Assembly: GCA_021325695.1 (NCBI GenBank)
Contig: JAJTCR010000314.1
Coordinates: 1 to 6,078 of the forward strand
DNA: 6,078 nt
Source: Steroidobacteraceae bacterium
GTDB taxonomy: Bacteria; Pseudomonadota; Gammaproteobacteria; Steroidobacterales; Steroidobacteraceae
Reading direction: 5' to 3'
The position numbers and the translations under genes are program-made. Of the stretch, positions 1 to 5,759 are shown piece after piece (within the stretch, counting starts at the first letter, position 1; each line of letters opens with the position of its first letter). The notes beneath the pieces are model-generated. The model did no database searches. It worked only from the letters and a program-made list of their open reading frames with translations, and was not told where the DNA came from.

Positions 1-813
1 ACGAACGCGCCCCCGTTCGCGCGCGACGTCAACACGGTGTTCCAGGACTACGCGCTGTTCCCGCACATGAGCGTCGCGGAAATCGTCGCGTATGGCCCCA
101 GGCTCCGGGGTGTCCCTGCCCGCGAGCGCCGGCTGCGCGCGGACGAGATGCTCGAACTGGTGCGGCTCGACCGATTCGGATCCCGCCGGCCCCACGAGCT
201 CTCGGGCGGGCAGAAGCAGCGCGTCGCGCTCGCGCGGGCGTTGATCAACCAGCCGAAGGTCCTGCTGCTCGACGAGCCCCTCGGCGCGCTCGACCTGAAG
301 CTCCGCGAGGAGATGCAGACCGAGCTCAAGGGCCTGCAGCAGCGGCTCGGCATCACGTTCGTGTTCGTGACGCACGACCAGGGCGAGGCGCTCAGCATGG
401 CGGATCGCGTCGCAGTGTTCAGCGCGGGCCGCATCGAACAGCTCGACACGCCGCGGGCGCTCTACGTCCATCCGCGGACGGCGTTCGTGGCGAACTTCGT
501 CGGCAGCGCGAACGTCGTGGCCGCCGATACGGCGCGCGAGCTGACCGGTCGTGCCGGCGCGTTCGCCATCCGCCCTGAACTGATCGCCATCGTCGCACCG
601 GGCGTCCCGGTGCGCGACGGGGACGTCGTCTGCGACGGCGTCGTCGTCGACGTGCTCTACCACGGCGCCACGAGTCGGTGCCGGGTGCGACTGCCGGGCG
701 GAACGGTACTGGCAGTGGATCAACCGGAAACCGCGGTGGCGGCGGGGCTCGCGGCCGGATCCAGCGTACGCCTGGCGTGGCGGCAGGAACTCGCCGCGCC
801 GCTCGAAGGATGA
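1..813 (+). CDS. ydcT: ABC transporter ATP-binding protein, YdcT/PotA type (5' end outside window)
   Basis: This is the cytoplasmic ATPase subunit that powers a polyamine-type (putrescine/spermidine family) importer. The reading frame is open from base 1, so the gene starts upstream; about 270 codons are visible, and roughly 70, including Walker A, are missing by comparison with E. coli YdcT (about 337 aa, recalled). Visible parts in order are the Q-loop (VFQDYALFPHMS, Q at bases 43-45), signature LSGGQKQR (199-222), Walker B VLLLDEP with D-loop GALD (about 259-294), the H-loop histidine of VTHDQGEALS (373-375), and a C-terminal TOBE-like domain (from about base 550). All catalytic motifs in view are intact. 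The stop codon overlaps the start of the next gene (ATGA), indicating translational coupling. Similarity to YdcT is strong through the Q-loop, the stretch GALDLKLRE and RIEQLDTPR. Substrate identity is inferred from family and context. Confidence 0.95.
   Translation, partial: TNAPPFARDVNTVFQDYALFPHMSVAEIVAYGPRLRGVPARERRLRADEMLELVRLDRFGSRRPHELSGGQKQRVALARALINQPKVLLLDEPLGALDLKLREEMQTELKGLQQRLGITFVFVTHDQGEALSMADRVAVFSAGRIEQLDTPRALYVHPRTAFVANFVGSANVVAADTARELTGRAGAFAIRPELIAIVAPGVPVRDGDVVCDGVVVDVLYHGATSRCRVRLPGGTVLAVDQPETAVAAGLAAGSSVRLAWRQELAAPLEG
805..810 (+). promoter_or_regulatory. Shine-Dalgarno GAAGGA that affects the permease start choice
   Basis: GAAGGA lies directly against the ATG at 810, too close to serve that codon well. 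It is 5 nt ahead of an in-frame GTG at 816, which is normal spacing. Initiation could therefore be by coupling at the ATGA overlap (810) or at GTG 816. The choice changes the protein by only two residues. Confidence 0.45.
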
Positions 814-1649
814 CTGTGGCCACGCCCCGGGCATTTTCGCTGCAGGGACGCAACGCGTTCTATTTCACGCTCTACGCGATCGACGAGTTCACCGCACGCA
901 TCGTGCCGGAGCCGACGCTCGCGACCTACGAGGTGCTGCTGACGCAGCCCGCCCACATCGACATCATCGTGCGCACCGTGGCGATGGCGATCGCGGTGAC
1001 CCTGGCCTCGGCCTTGATTGCGTTCCCGGTCGCGCTCTACATGGCGCGATACGCCGGGCCACGGCTCAAGGCCCTGTTCTACGTCGGCATCCTGCTGCCG
1101 ATGTGGACGAGCTACCTCGTCAAGGTTTACGCGTGGCGCCTGATCCTCGCCAAGCAGGGCATCGCAAGCTGGGGCTTCGAGCAGCTGGGCCTCATGGGCG
1201 CGCTCGACCGTGCACTCGCCGTGCCGGTGGTCGGTGGTCCGTCGCTCGCCTCGTCCTACCTCGGCATGTTCGTCGTGTTCGTCTACATGTGGCTGCCGTT
1301 CATGATCCTGCCGCTTGCGGCGGCGCTGGAGCGTGTGCCGAACACGCTGCTCCAGGCCTCGGCGGACCTGGGGGCGACGCGGGGACAGACGTTCCGTCAC
1401 GTCGTGCTGCCGCTCGCGCTGCCCGGCCTGGCCGCCGGGTCCATCTTCACGTTCTCGTTGACGCTCGGCGATTACATCATCCCGAGCGTCGTCGGCGCGC
1501 CCGGCTATTTCATCGGCATGATGGTGTACCAGCAGCAGGGCACGGCCGGAAACCTTCCGCTGGCCGCGGCGTTCTCGGTCGTGCCGATCGTGCTGATCGG
1601 GCTGTACCTCGCGCTCGCACGCCGTCTCGGGGCGTTCGATGCGCTCTGA
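810..1649 (+). CDS. ydcU: ABC transporter permease, YdcU/PotB type, apparently without TM1
   Basis: This is one of two inner-membrane permease subunits of the polyamine-type importer. The start is the ATG overlapping the ydcT stop (GTG 816 is an alternative), giving 279 aa. Hydrophobic segments are visible at about residues 53-79, 87-109, 149-171, 205-228 and 249-270. The EAA loop that docks on the ATPase (ERVPNTLLQASADLGA, then G at 192 and LPLALPG) lies at about 174-206. The C-terminus (ARRLGAFDAL) matches E. coli YdcU, as do GDYIIPSVVG and PGYFIGMMVYQQQG. E. coli YdcU (about 313 aa, recalled) has an N-terminal membrane helix before a segment aligning with FYFTLYAIDEF. Here that segment begins at residue 17 and no full-length helix precedes it, so TM1 appears lost. 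Upstream in-frame sequence is only the shadow of ydcT. The last 11 bp overlap ydcV. Confidence 0.9.
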   Translation: MTVATPRAFSLQGRNAFYFTLYAIDEFTARIVPEPTLATYEVLLTQPAHIDIIVRTVAMAIAVTLASALIAFPVALYMARYAGPRLKALFYVGILLPMWTSYLVKVYAWRLILAKQGIASWGFEQLGLMGALDRALAVPVVGGPSLASSYLGMFVVFVYMWLPFMILPLAAALERVPNTLLQASADLGATRGQTFRHVVLPLALPGLAAGSIFTFSLTLGDYIIPSVVGAPGYFIGMMVYQQQGTAGNLPLAAAFSVVPIVLIGLYLALARRLGAFDAL

Positions 1650-2463
1650 CCGCCGCCGTGCACCGCGCTGGGAGCGCGCGTCGCCGTTCACGACGGCGTG
1701 CGCGGCGCTCGGGCTGCTGTTCCTGCACGTGCCTGTCTGGGTGATCGCGCTGTATGCGTTCACGACCGAGGACCGTACGTACCAGTTTCCGCCACCCGGC
1801 CTGACGCTGCACTGGTTCGAGGTCGCCTTTGCGCGGTCCGACATCTGGGCCGCGATGCGCCTGTCGCTGATGGTCGCCGCGGTCGCAACGCTGGTCGCGC
1901 TCGCGCTCGGCACGCTGGCGGCATTCGCGCTCGCCCGCAGCACGTTCCGCGGCAAGGACTCGATCACGCTGCTGTTCGTCCTGCCGATCGCGCTGCCGGG
2001 CATCCTGACTGGCCTGGCGCTGCTGGCGGGCATCCGCACGCTCGGCCTGGAGCCCGGTTTCTGGACGATCGTCGCCGGACACGCGACTTTCTGCCTCGTG
2101 ATCGTCTACAACAACGTGGTCGCGCGGCTGCGCCGCATCCCGCCGAGCTGGGTCGAAGCGTCCAGCGACCTGGGGGCGCGGGGGCACCAGACGTTTCTCT
2201 ACGTGCTGCTGCCGCAGATCGCGACCGCACTGCTCGCCGGCGGCATGCTGGCGTTCGCGCTCTCGTTCGACGAGATCATCGTCACCCTGTTCACGGCGGG
2301 GCACGAGCGCACACTGCCGATCTGGTTCTACAACGAATTGTTCCGCCCGCGTGAGCGACCGGTGACGAACGTCGTCGCGGTGATCGTGATCCTCGTGACG
2401 CTGCTGCCGATCCTCGGGGCGTACTGGCTGACGAAGCCTGGCAAGGAAGTGACTAGTGGTTAG
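1639..2463 (+). CDS. ydcV: ABC transporter permease, YdcV/PotC type
   Basis: This is the second inner-membrane permease of the importer, 274 aa. It has six hydrophobic helices at about residues 18-41, 72-98, 109-131, 141-164, 195-219 and 242-264. The EAA loop is WVEASSDLGARG followed by LP (about 171-192), and the family segment ALSFDEIIVTLFTAGHE is at 208-222. Similarity to E. coli YdcV (about 264 aa, recalled) runs through EPGFWTIVAGHATFC and to AYWLTKPG near the end. The start ATG lies inside the 3' end of ydcU (11-bp overlap); the GGGG at 1629-1632 is a weak ribosome site, so coupling is likely. The last residues (EVTSG) and the TAG stop are encoded by the heptad palindrome at 2448-2546, so the natural C-terminus seems to have been replaced or extended by repeat DNA. 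The transmembrane core is unaffected. Confidence 0.95.
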   Translation: MRSDRRRAPRWERASPFTTACAALGLLFLHVPVWVIALYAFTTEDRTYQFPPPGLTLHWFEVAFARSDIWAAMRLSLMVAAVATLVALALGTLAAFALARSTFRGKDSITLLFVLPIALPGILTGLALLAGIRTLGLEPGFWTIVAGHATFCLVIVYNNVVARLRRIPPSWVEASSDLGARGHQTFLYVLLPQIATALLAGGMLAFALSFDEIIVTLFTAGHERTLPIWFYNELFRPRERPVTNVVAVIVILVTLLPILGAYWLTKPGKEVTSG

Positions 2464-2546
2464 TGTCTAGTGTCCAGTAGGAAGCGACTCCGCCGCCCGC
2501 GGCGGTCGGCCTCCTACTGAACACTAGACACTGCACACTGGACACT
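2448..2546. repeat. 99-bp inverted repeat made of 7-bp units
   Basis: The left arm reads as five consecutive heptamers: AGTGACT, AGTGGTT, AGTGTCT, AGTGTCC, AGTAGGA (2448-2482). The right arm is five heptamers in reverse orientation: TCCTACT, GAACACT, AGACACT, GCACACT, GGACACT (2512-2546). Every base x pairs with 4994-x. The inner 24 bp of each arm (2462-2485 with 2509-2532) match with two mismatches; the outer two heptads are degenerate. The spacer holds a second G/C-rich palindrome, CCGCCG-CCCG-CGGCGG (2490-2505), giving a long cruciform or RNA hairpin. The arms are about 47% GC, well below the surrounding genes, and contain CTAG three times. It contributes the end of ydcV and stops 15 bp before patD. 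It looks like a REP/MITE-type intergenic element. It could act as an attenuator or mRNA stabiliser between the two genes, but it has no U-tract. Confidence 0.88.
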
Positions 2547-2551
2547 CGGAG
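2547..2551 (+). promoter_or_regulatory. Ribosome binding site of patD (CGGAG)
   Basis: CGGAG lies 9 nt before the ATG at 2561 and immediately after the last base of the palindrome. The repeat therefore abuts but does not remove the translation signal. This supports ATG 2561 as the start. Confidence 0.6.
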
Positions 2552-2560
2552 CATCCACGC

Positions 2561-3985
2561 ATGCAAACGAAGCTGCTCATCAATGGAAAACTCGTCGCGG
2601 GGGAAGGCCGGATCGAGGACGTCCTGAACCCTGCCACGGGCAAGGTTCTCGCCCAGGTCGCCGAAGCGTCCCGCGGCCAGATCGACACCGCCGTCAAGGC
2701 CGCGCACGCCGCGTTCGACGGCTGGTCGCGCACGGCGCCCAAGGACCGTGCCGCGCTGCTGCTCAGGCTTGCCGATCGCATCGAGGCCGACGGCGCGAGC
2801 TTCGCGAAGCTCGAGTCGCAGAACTGCGGCAAACCGCTGGCTGCGGCCTTGAACGACGAGATTCCGGCGATCGCGGACGTCTTCCGCTTTTTCGCAGGCG
2901 CGTGCCGGTCGATGACGGGTGCGGTCGCGGCCGAATACCTCGCCGGTTACACGAGCATGATCCGGCGTGACGCGATCGGGGTGGTCGCGTCGATCGCGCC
3001 TTGGAACTACCCGCTCATGATGGCGGCATGGAAGCTCGGCCCCGCGCTGGCGGCAGGCAACACCGCGGTGCTGAAGCCGTCCGAACAGACGCCGCTCACG
3101 GCGCTCAAGCTCGCCGAACTGCTGGCCGAACTGTTCCCGGCCGGGGTCGTCAACATCGTCTGCGGCCGCGGCGGCAGCGTCGGCGCGCCGCTGACCAGAC
3201 ACCCGCTCGTGCGCATGATCTCGCTGACCGGCGACGTGGCGACCGGCGGGAAGATCCTCGGGCAGGCCGCCGACGGCATCAAGCGCACGCACCTCGAACT
3301 GGGCGGGAAGGCGCCCGTGATCGTCTTCGACGACGCCGACCTCGAGAGCGTCGTCTCGGGCGTCCGCACGTTCGGCTACTACAACGCCGGCCAGGACTGC
3401 ACTGCGGCGTGTCGCATCTACGCCGGTGCGAAGGTGTACGACAGGCTCGTGGCCGACCTCTCGAGCGCGGTGGGGTCGATCAAGATGGGCGCGCAGACCG
3501 CGAAGGACGTCGAAATGGGGCCGCTGATCAGCGCGGAACAACGCGACCGCGTCGCGGGCTTCGTCGCGCGCGCCCGGAAGCAGAAACACATCGAAGTGAC
3601 CGCGGGCGGGCAGTCGGGCGCCGGTGGCGGGTTCTTCTTCGAGCCCACCGTGATCGCCAACGCGAGGCAATCGGACGAGATCGTACGGCGCGAGGTCTTC
3701 GGCCCCGTCGTGTCCGTCACGCGTTTCAAGGACACCGACGAAGCGGTGCGCTGGGCGAACGATTCCGACTACGGCCTCGCCTCGTCGGTGTGGACGCAGG
3801 ACGTCGGCCGGGCACTCGAAACCGCCTCACGGCTGCAGTACGGCTGCACCTGGATCAACACGCATTTCATGCTGGTCAGCGAAATGCCGCACGGCGGCCT
3901 GAAGCGATCGGGCTACGGCAAGGACCTGTCCGCCTATGCGCTCGAGGACTACACCGTGGTGCGACACGTGATGGCGAAACACTGA
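2561..3985 (+). CDS. patD: Gamma-aminobutyraldehyde dehydrogenase (PatD/YdcW)
   Basis: This cytoplasmic NAD-dependent aldehyde dehydrogenase oxidises 4-aminobutanal (1-pyrroline in equilibrium) to GABA, the second step of putrescine breakdown after transamination or oxidation. It has 474 aa, the same length as E. coli PatD as recalled, with near-identical blocks such as NCGKPL, SIAPWNYPLMMAAWKL, FGYYNAGQDCTAACR and the C-terminal LEDYTVVRHVM. Catalytic and cofactor residues are present: N149 (PWNY), K172 (LKPSE), E246 (LELGGK), catalytic C280 (GQDC) and EVFGPVVSV near 380-390. The usual Ser of the NAD-binding TGS motif is Asp here (SLTGDVATG, D225), which I believe also occurs in other PatD-like enzymes. 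The start is ATG 2561, supported by CGGAG and by alignment of MQTKLLINGK to the E. coli N-terminus. It follows ydcV by 97 bp, most of it palindromic repeat. Its placement behind ydcTUV matches the E. coli operon. Confidence 0.96.
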   Translation: MQTKLLINGKLVAGEGRIEDVLNPATGKVLAQVAEASRGQIDTAVKAAHAAFDGWSRTAPKDRAALLLRLADRIEADGASFAKLESQNCGKPLAAALNDEIPAIADVFRFFAGACRSMTGAVAAEYLAGYTSMIRRDAIGVVASIAPWNYPLMMAAWKLGPALAAGNTAVLKPSEQTPLTALKLAELLAELFPAGVVNIVCGRGGSVGAPLTRHPLVRMISLTGDVATGGKILGQAADGIKRTHLELGGKAPVIVFDDADLESVVSGVRTFGYYNAGQDCTAACRIYAGAKVYDRLVADLSSAVGSIKMGAQTAKDVEMGPLISAEQRDRVAGFVARARKQKHIEVTAGGQSGAGGGFFFEPTVIANARQSDEIVRREVFGPVVSVTRFKDTDEAVRWANDSDYGLASSVWTQDVGRALETASRLQYGCTWINTHFMLVSEMPHGGLKRSGYGKDLSAYALEDYTVVRHVMAKH

Positions 3986-4009
3986 CGGGCGTGGCGCACG
4001 GCAGCCTCG

Positions 4010-4037
4010 GCGGGCCCTCGAGTCGACCGCTTTTTTT
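4010..4037 (+). terminator. Possible weak intrinsic terminator after patD
   Basis: A run of seven T (4031-4037) is preceded by a short GCGG/CCGC stem (4010-4013 with 4027-4030) around a 13-nt loop. The stem is too short to be convincing, but the T-run is striking in such GC-rich DNA. A second small hairpin, GCCCG/CGGGC (4041-4045 with 4054-4058), follows. The rest of the 122-bp gap (3986-4107) shows no clear promoter boxes. Confidence 0.27.
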
Positions 4038-4094
4038 CGTGCCCGATGCAACCCGGGCGCCTTCCCACGCATCCCATCAGGACAATCCAGTCCC

Positions 4095-4099
4095 AAGGA
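4095..4099 (+). promoter_or_regulatory. Ribosome binding site of the DUF4097-like gene (AAGGA)
   Basis: AAGGA lies 8 nt ahead of the ATG at 4108, ideal spacing. It fixes the start at 4108 and argues against an upstream start that would add a signal peptide. Confidence 0.7.
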
Positions 4100-4107
4100 C
4101 GTGCCCC

Positions 4108-4824
4108 ATGCGCACCCGCCAGTTCGTGATCGAGGCGTGCAAGCACCGCGCCGACCGTCGCGCGAGCCTCGACACGACCGGCATTGACCGCGTCGAGATC
4201 AACGCGCGTGCCGGCGATCTCGAAGTTCGTCCGGCCACGGGCCCGACGCTGCTGGCGCAGGGCGAGGCCTGCGCCTCCAGCGAGGCATTCCTCGAACAGA
4301 CCAACGTCGCCTTGCGCCGCGAGGGCAACACCTTGCGGGTCGACGTGCTCGTGCCCGACGAGATGGTCGGTTTCGGAGTGTTCTACGCGACGCTCGACCT
4401 GACCGTGAGCGTGCCCGCGTCGCTACCCGTCGAGATCACCGATTCGAGCGGCGATCTCCTCGCCTCCGAGGTGCGCGTCGTGAAGGTCACCGACAGCTCC
4501 GGCGACATCGTCCTGCGCCGCACACAGTCGGACGTGGAGGTCTGGGACAGCTCCGGCGATACCCGGATCGAGGATGCCGACGGCCGCGTGCAGGTTCGCG
4601 ACAGCTCCGGCGACATCGTGATCGTCGGCGCGAAGGACGTCGTCATTCCGAGTGACAGTTCCGGCGACATCTCGATCGAGCGCGTCGCCGGCAGCGTCAA
4701 CATCGAACAGGATTCTTCGGGCGACATCCGTGTCGCCGACGTGGGTCGCGACTTCACGCTGCTCGGCGATTCCTCCGGCGAGGTCAAGGTGTCGGGCGTC
4801 AAGGGCGAGACGCGCCTGCCGTAG
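4108..4824 (+). CDS. DUF4097-like beta-repeat protein, no visible signal peptide
   Basis: A 238-aa protein of unknown function. The first 100 residues form a beta-rich domain with two cysteines, C11 (EACKH) and C55 (GEACASS). From residue 112 come seven repeats of about 18 residues, each beginning DSSGD or DSSGE, followed by alternating hydrophobic residues (for example DIVLRRTQSDVEV). This pattern is typical of DUF4097/putative-adhesin proteins that fold as beta-strand stacks. Exported relatives, as I recall them, start with a signal peptide ending just before a segment like ACKH, and the two cysteines would suit a disulfide in the periplasm. Here only MRTRQFVIE precedes C11, so the export signal seems lost, or the protein is cytoplasmic. 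VIEAC resembles a lipobox but lacks a hydrophobic core. The start is supported by AAGGA at 4095-4099. The stop is 7 bp from that of the convergent kinase gene. No specific role can be assigned. Confidence 0.85.
   Translation: MRTRQFVIEACKHRADRRASLDTTGIDRVEINARAGDLEVRPATGPTLLAQGEACASSEAFLEQTNVALRREGNTLRVDVLVPDEMVGFGVFYATLDLTVSVPASLPVEITDSSGDLLASEVRVVKVTDSSGDIVLRRTQSDVEVWDSSGDTRIEDADGRVQVRDSSGDIVIVGAKDVVIPSDSSGDISIERVAGSVNIEQDSSGDIRVADVGRDFTLLGDSSGEVKVSGVKGETRLP
4441..4782 (+). repeat. In-gene array of seven DSSGD/E-coding repeats (51-57 bp period)
   Basis: The repeat heads begin at 4441, 4492, 4546, 4600, 4654, 4711 and 4768, so spacings are 51, 54, 54, 54, 57 and 57 bp. Copies 2-4 share the same DNA core GACAGCTCCGGCGA; copy 5 differs by one base, and copies 1, 6 and 7 use other serine codons. 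The first and last copies are thus older or less homogenised than the centre, as expected if the array grows or is corrected by internal recombination. Confidence 0.85.
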
Positions 4825-4831
4825 AGGCCCG

Positions 4832-5737
4832 TCAGCCGAGTTCGCCCAGCAACCGCCCGATCATCGTGTGGGCCTGCTGCGCGTAGCCACCGCCGAACAG
4901 GACGTAGTGGTTGAGCACGTGATAGAGGTTGTAGAGCGGGCGACGCGAATCCGCCCCTCGATCGAGCGGCCACTGCGCTTCGTAGGCTGCATAGAACGCC
5001 GATGTGAAGCCGCCAAACAGGTGCGTGAACGCCAGCTCTGCCTCGCGATCGCCGTGGTAGACCGCGGGGTCGAAGATCGCCGGTTCACCGGTGGTCGCCA
5101 GCGCCGACCAGTTGCCGCCCCAGAGGTCGCCGTGCAGCAATGACGGTGCCGGGCGGTGACCGGGGAACAGGGCGCCGCAGCGTTCGTTCAGCTCGAGTCC
5201 ACGCTCCAGGGTCCTGGACGCGAGGCCCCTGACCGCGGCGAGTTCGAGCATGTACCCGAGCCGGCGACGCTGGAAGAAACGCACCCAGTCGTCATCGGGA
5301 TCGTTCGGCTGCGGGGTGGCGCCGATCGTGTTGTGACGGTGCCAGCCGAACTGTGCCGCCGTGACGCGATGCTGCATCGCGAGTCGCTCGCCGAGCAGTG
5401 CCTGGACGCCCGGCTGGTCGGCGACTCGCGGCGACAGGTCGAGCCATTCGAGCGCGAGGACCGCGTGACCGCCGCAAAGACCGACCGCGAGGACCTGGGG
5501 CACTCGCAGCGCGCTGGCCGCGCGCAGCGTCGCGAGTCCTTCGGCTTCCGCCTCGTACGCGGGCAGCGTCGCGGCCGAGGCCAGCTTCACGAACGCGTCG
5601 ACGCCCTCACCGGGCCAACGCACGCAGCGGTTGATGCTGCCGCCGTGGACCGCTTCGCCTGGTCTTGCACCGAAACGACGGCCGCTGCGTTCGGTCAGCC
5701 AGGCGCCGATTTCGGCGTGTTGCGCCGCCGTACTCAT
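4832..5737 (-). CDS. Fructosamine/ketosamine kinase family protein
   Basis: A 301-aa member of the FN3K family (PF03881; E. coli YniA type), an ATP-dependent kinase fold related to aminoglycoside phosphotransferases. It phosphorylates sugar amines on glycated proteins or small molecules so that they decompose, a deglycation repair role in the cytoplasm. Visible motifs are the P-loop-like GGSINR (32-37), ATP-binding lysine in FVKL (K51), hinge LEWLDL (96-101), the family block GWHRHNTIGATPQPN (131-145), the catalytic loop LLHGDLWGGNW with D204 and N209, and metal-binding D223 in FDPAVYHGDREAELA. The length is normal and no catalytic residue is missing. The P-loop position that is Cys in human FN3K is Ser here (S34), so a thiol redox switch there is not expected. 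The start ATG (5735-5737) lacks a strong ribosome site. The gene follows the exonuclease gene by 22 bp, so co-transcription is likely, and it converges on the DUF4097-like gene. Confidence 0.93.
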   Translation of the reverse strand: MSTAAQHAEIGAWLTERSGRRFGARPGEAVHGGSINRCVRWPGEGVDAFVKLASAATLPAYEAEAEGLATLRAASALRVPQVLAVGLCGGHAVLALEWLDLSPRVADQPGVQALLGERLAMQHRVTAAQFGWHRHNTIGATPQPNDPDDDWVRFFQRRRLGYMLELAAVRGLASRTLERGLELNERCGALFPGHRPAPSLLHGDLWGGNWSALATTGEPAIFDPAVYHGDREAELAFTHLFGGFTSAFYAAYEAQWPLDRGADSRRPLYNLYHVLNHYVLFGGGYAQQAHTMIGRLLGELG

Positions 5738-5759
5738 GCGGCAAACGCGCGTGCCCGCC

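Noticed and set aside
678..809. Extended start of the YdcU permease upstream of 810
   Set aside because: The in-frame upstream codons give a Gly/Arg-rich stretch that is the shadow of the ATPase C-terminus and holds no hydrophobic helix.
720..2039. Long open frame on the minus strand opposite ydcU/ydcV
   Set aside because: It is rich in Arg, Gln, Asp and His with no recognisable domain, a normal by-product of GC-rich coding DNA. The plus strand carries clear permease genes.
2490..2505. GC-rich hairpin as a Rho-independent terminator after ydcV
   Set aside because: The stem is strong but no T-run follows on either strand, and patD is expected to belong to the same operon.
2448..2546. Heptad palindrome as a CRISPR array or a transposon with target duplications
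   Set aside because: There are no spacers between the 7-bp units, no transposase is present, and the flanks (GCAAGGA on the left, CGGAGCA on the right) show no convincing direct duplication.
2453..3670. Long minus-strand open frame opposite patD
   Set aside because: It has low-complexity Arg/Asp/Ala-rich composition and no motif, and it overlaps a full-length, well-recognised dehydrogenase on the other strand.
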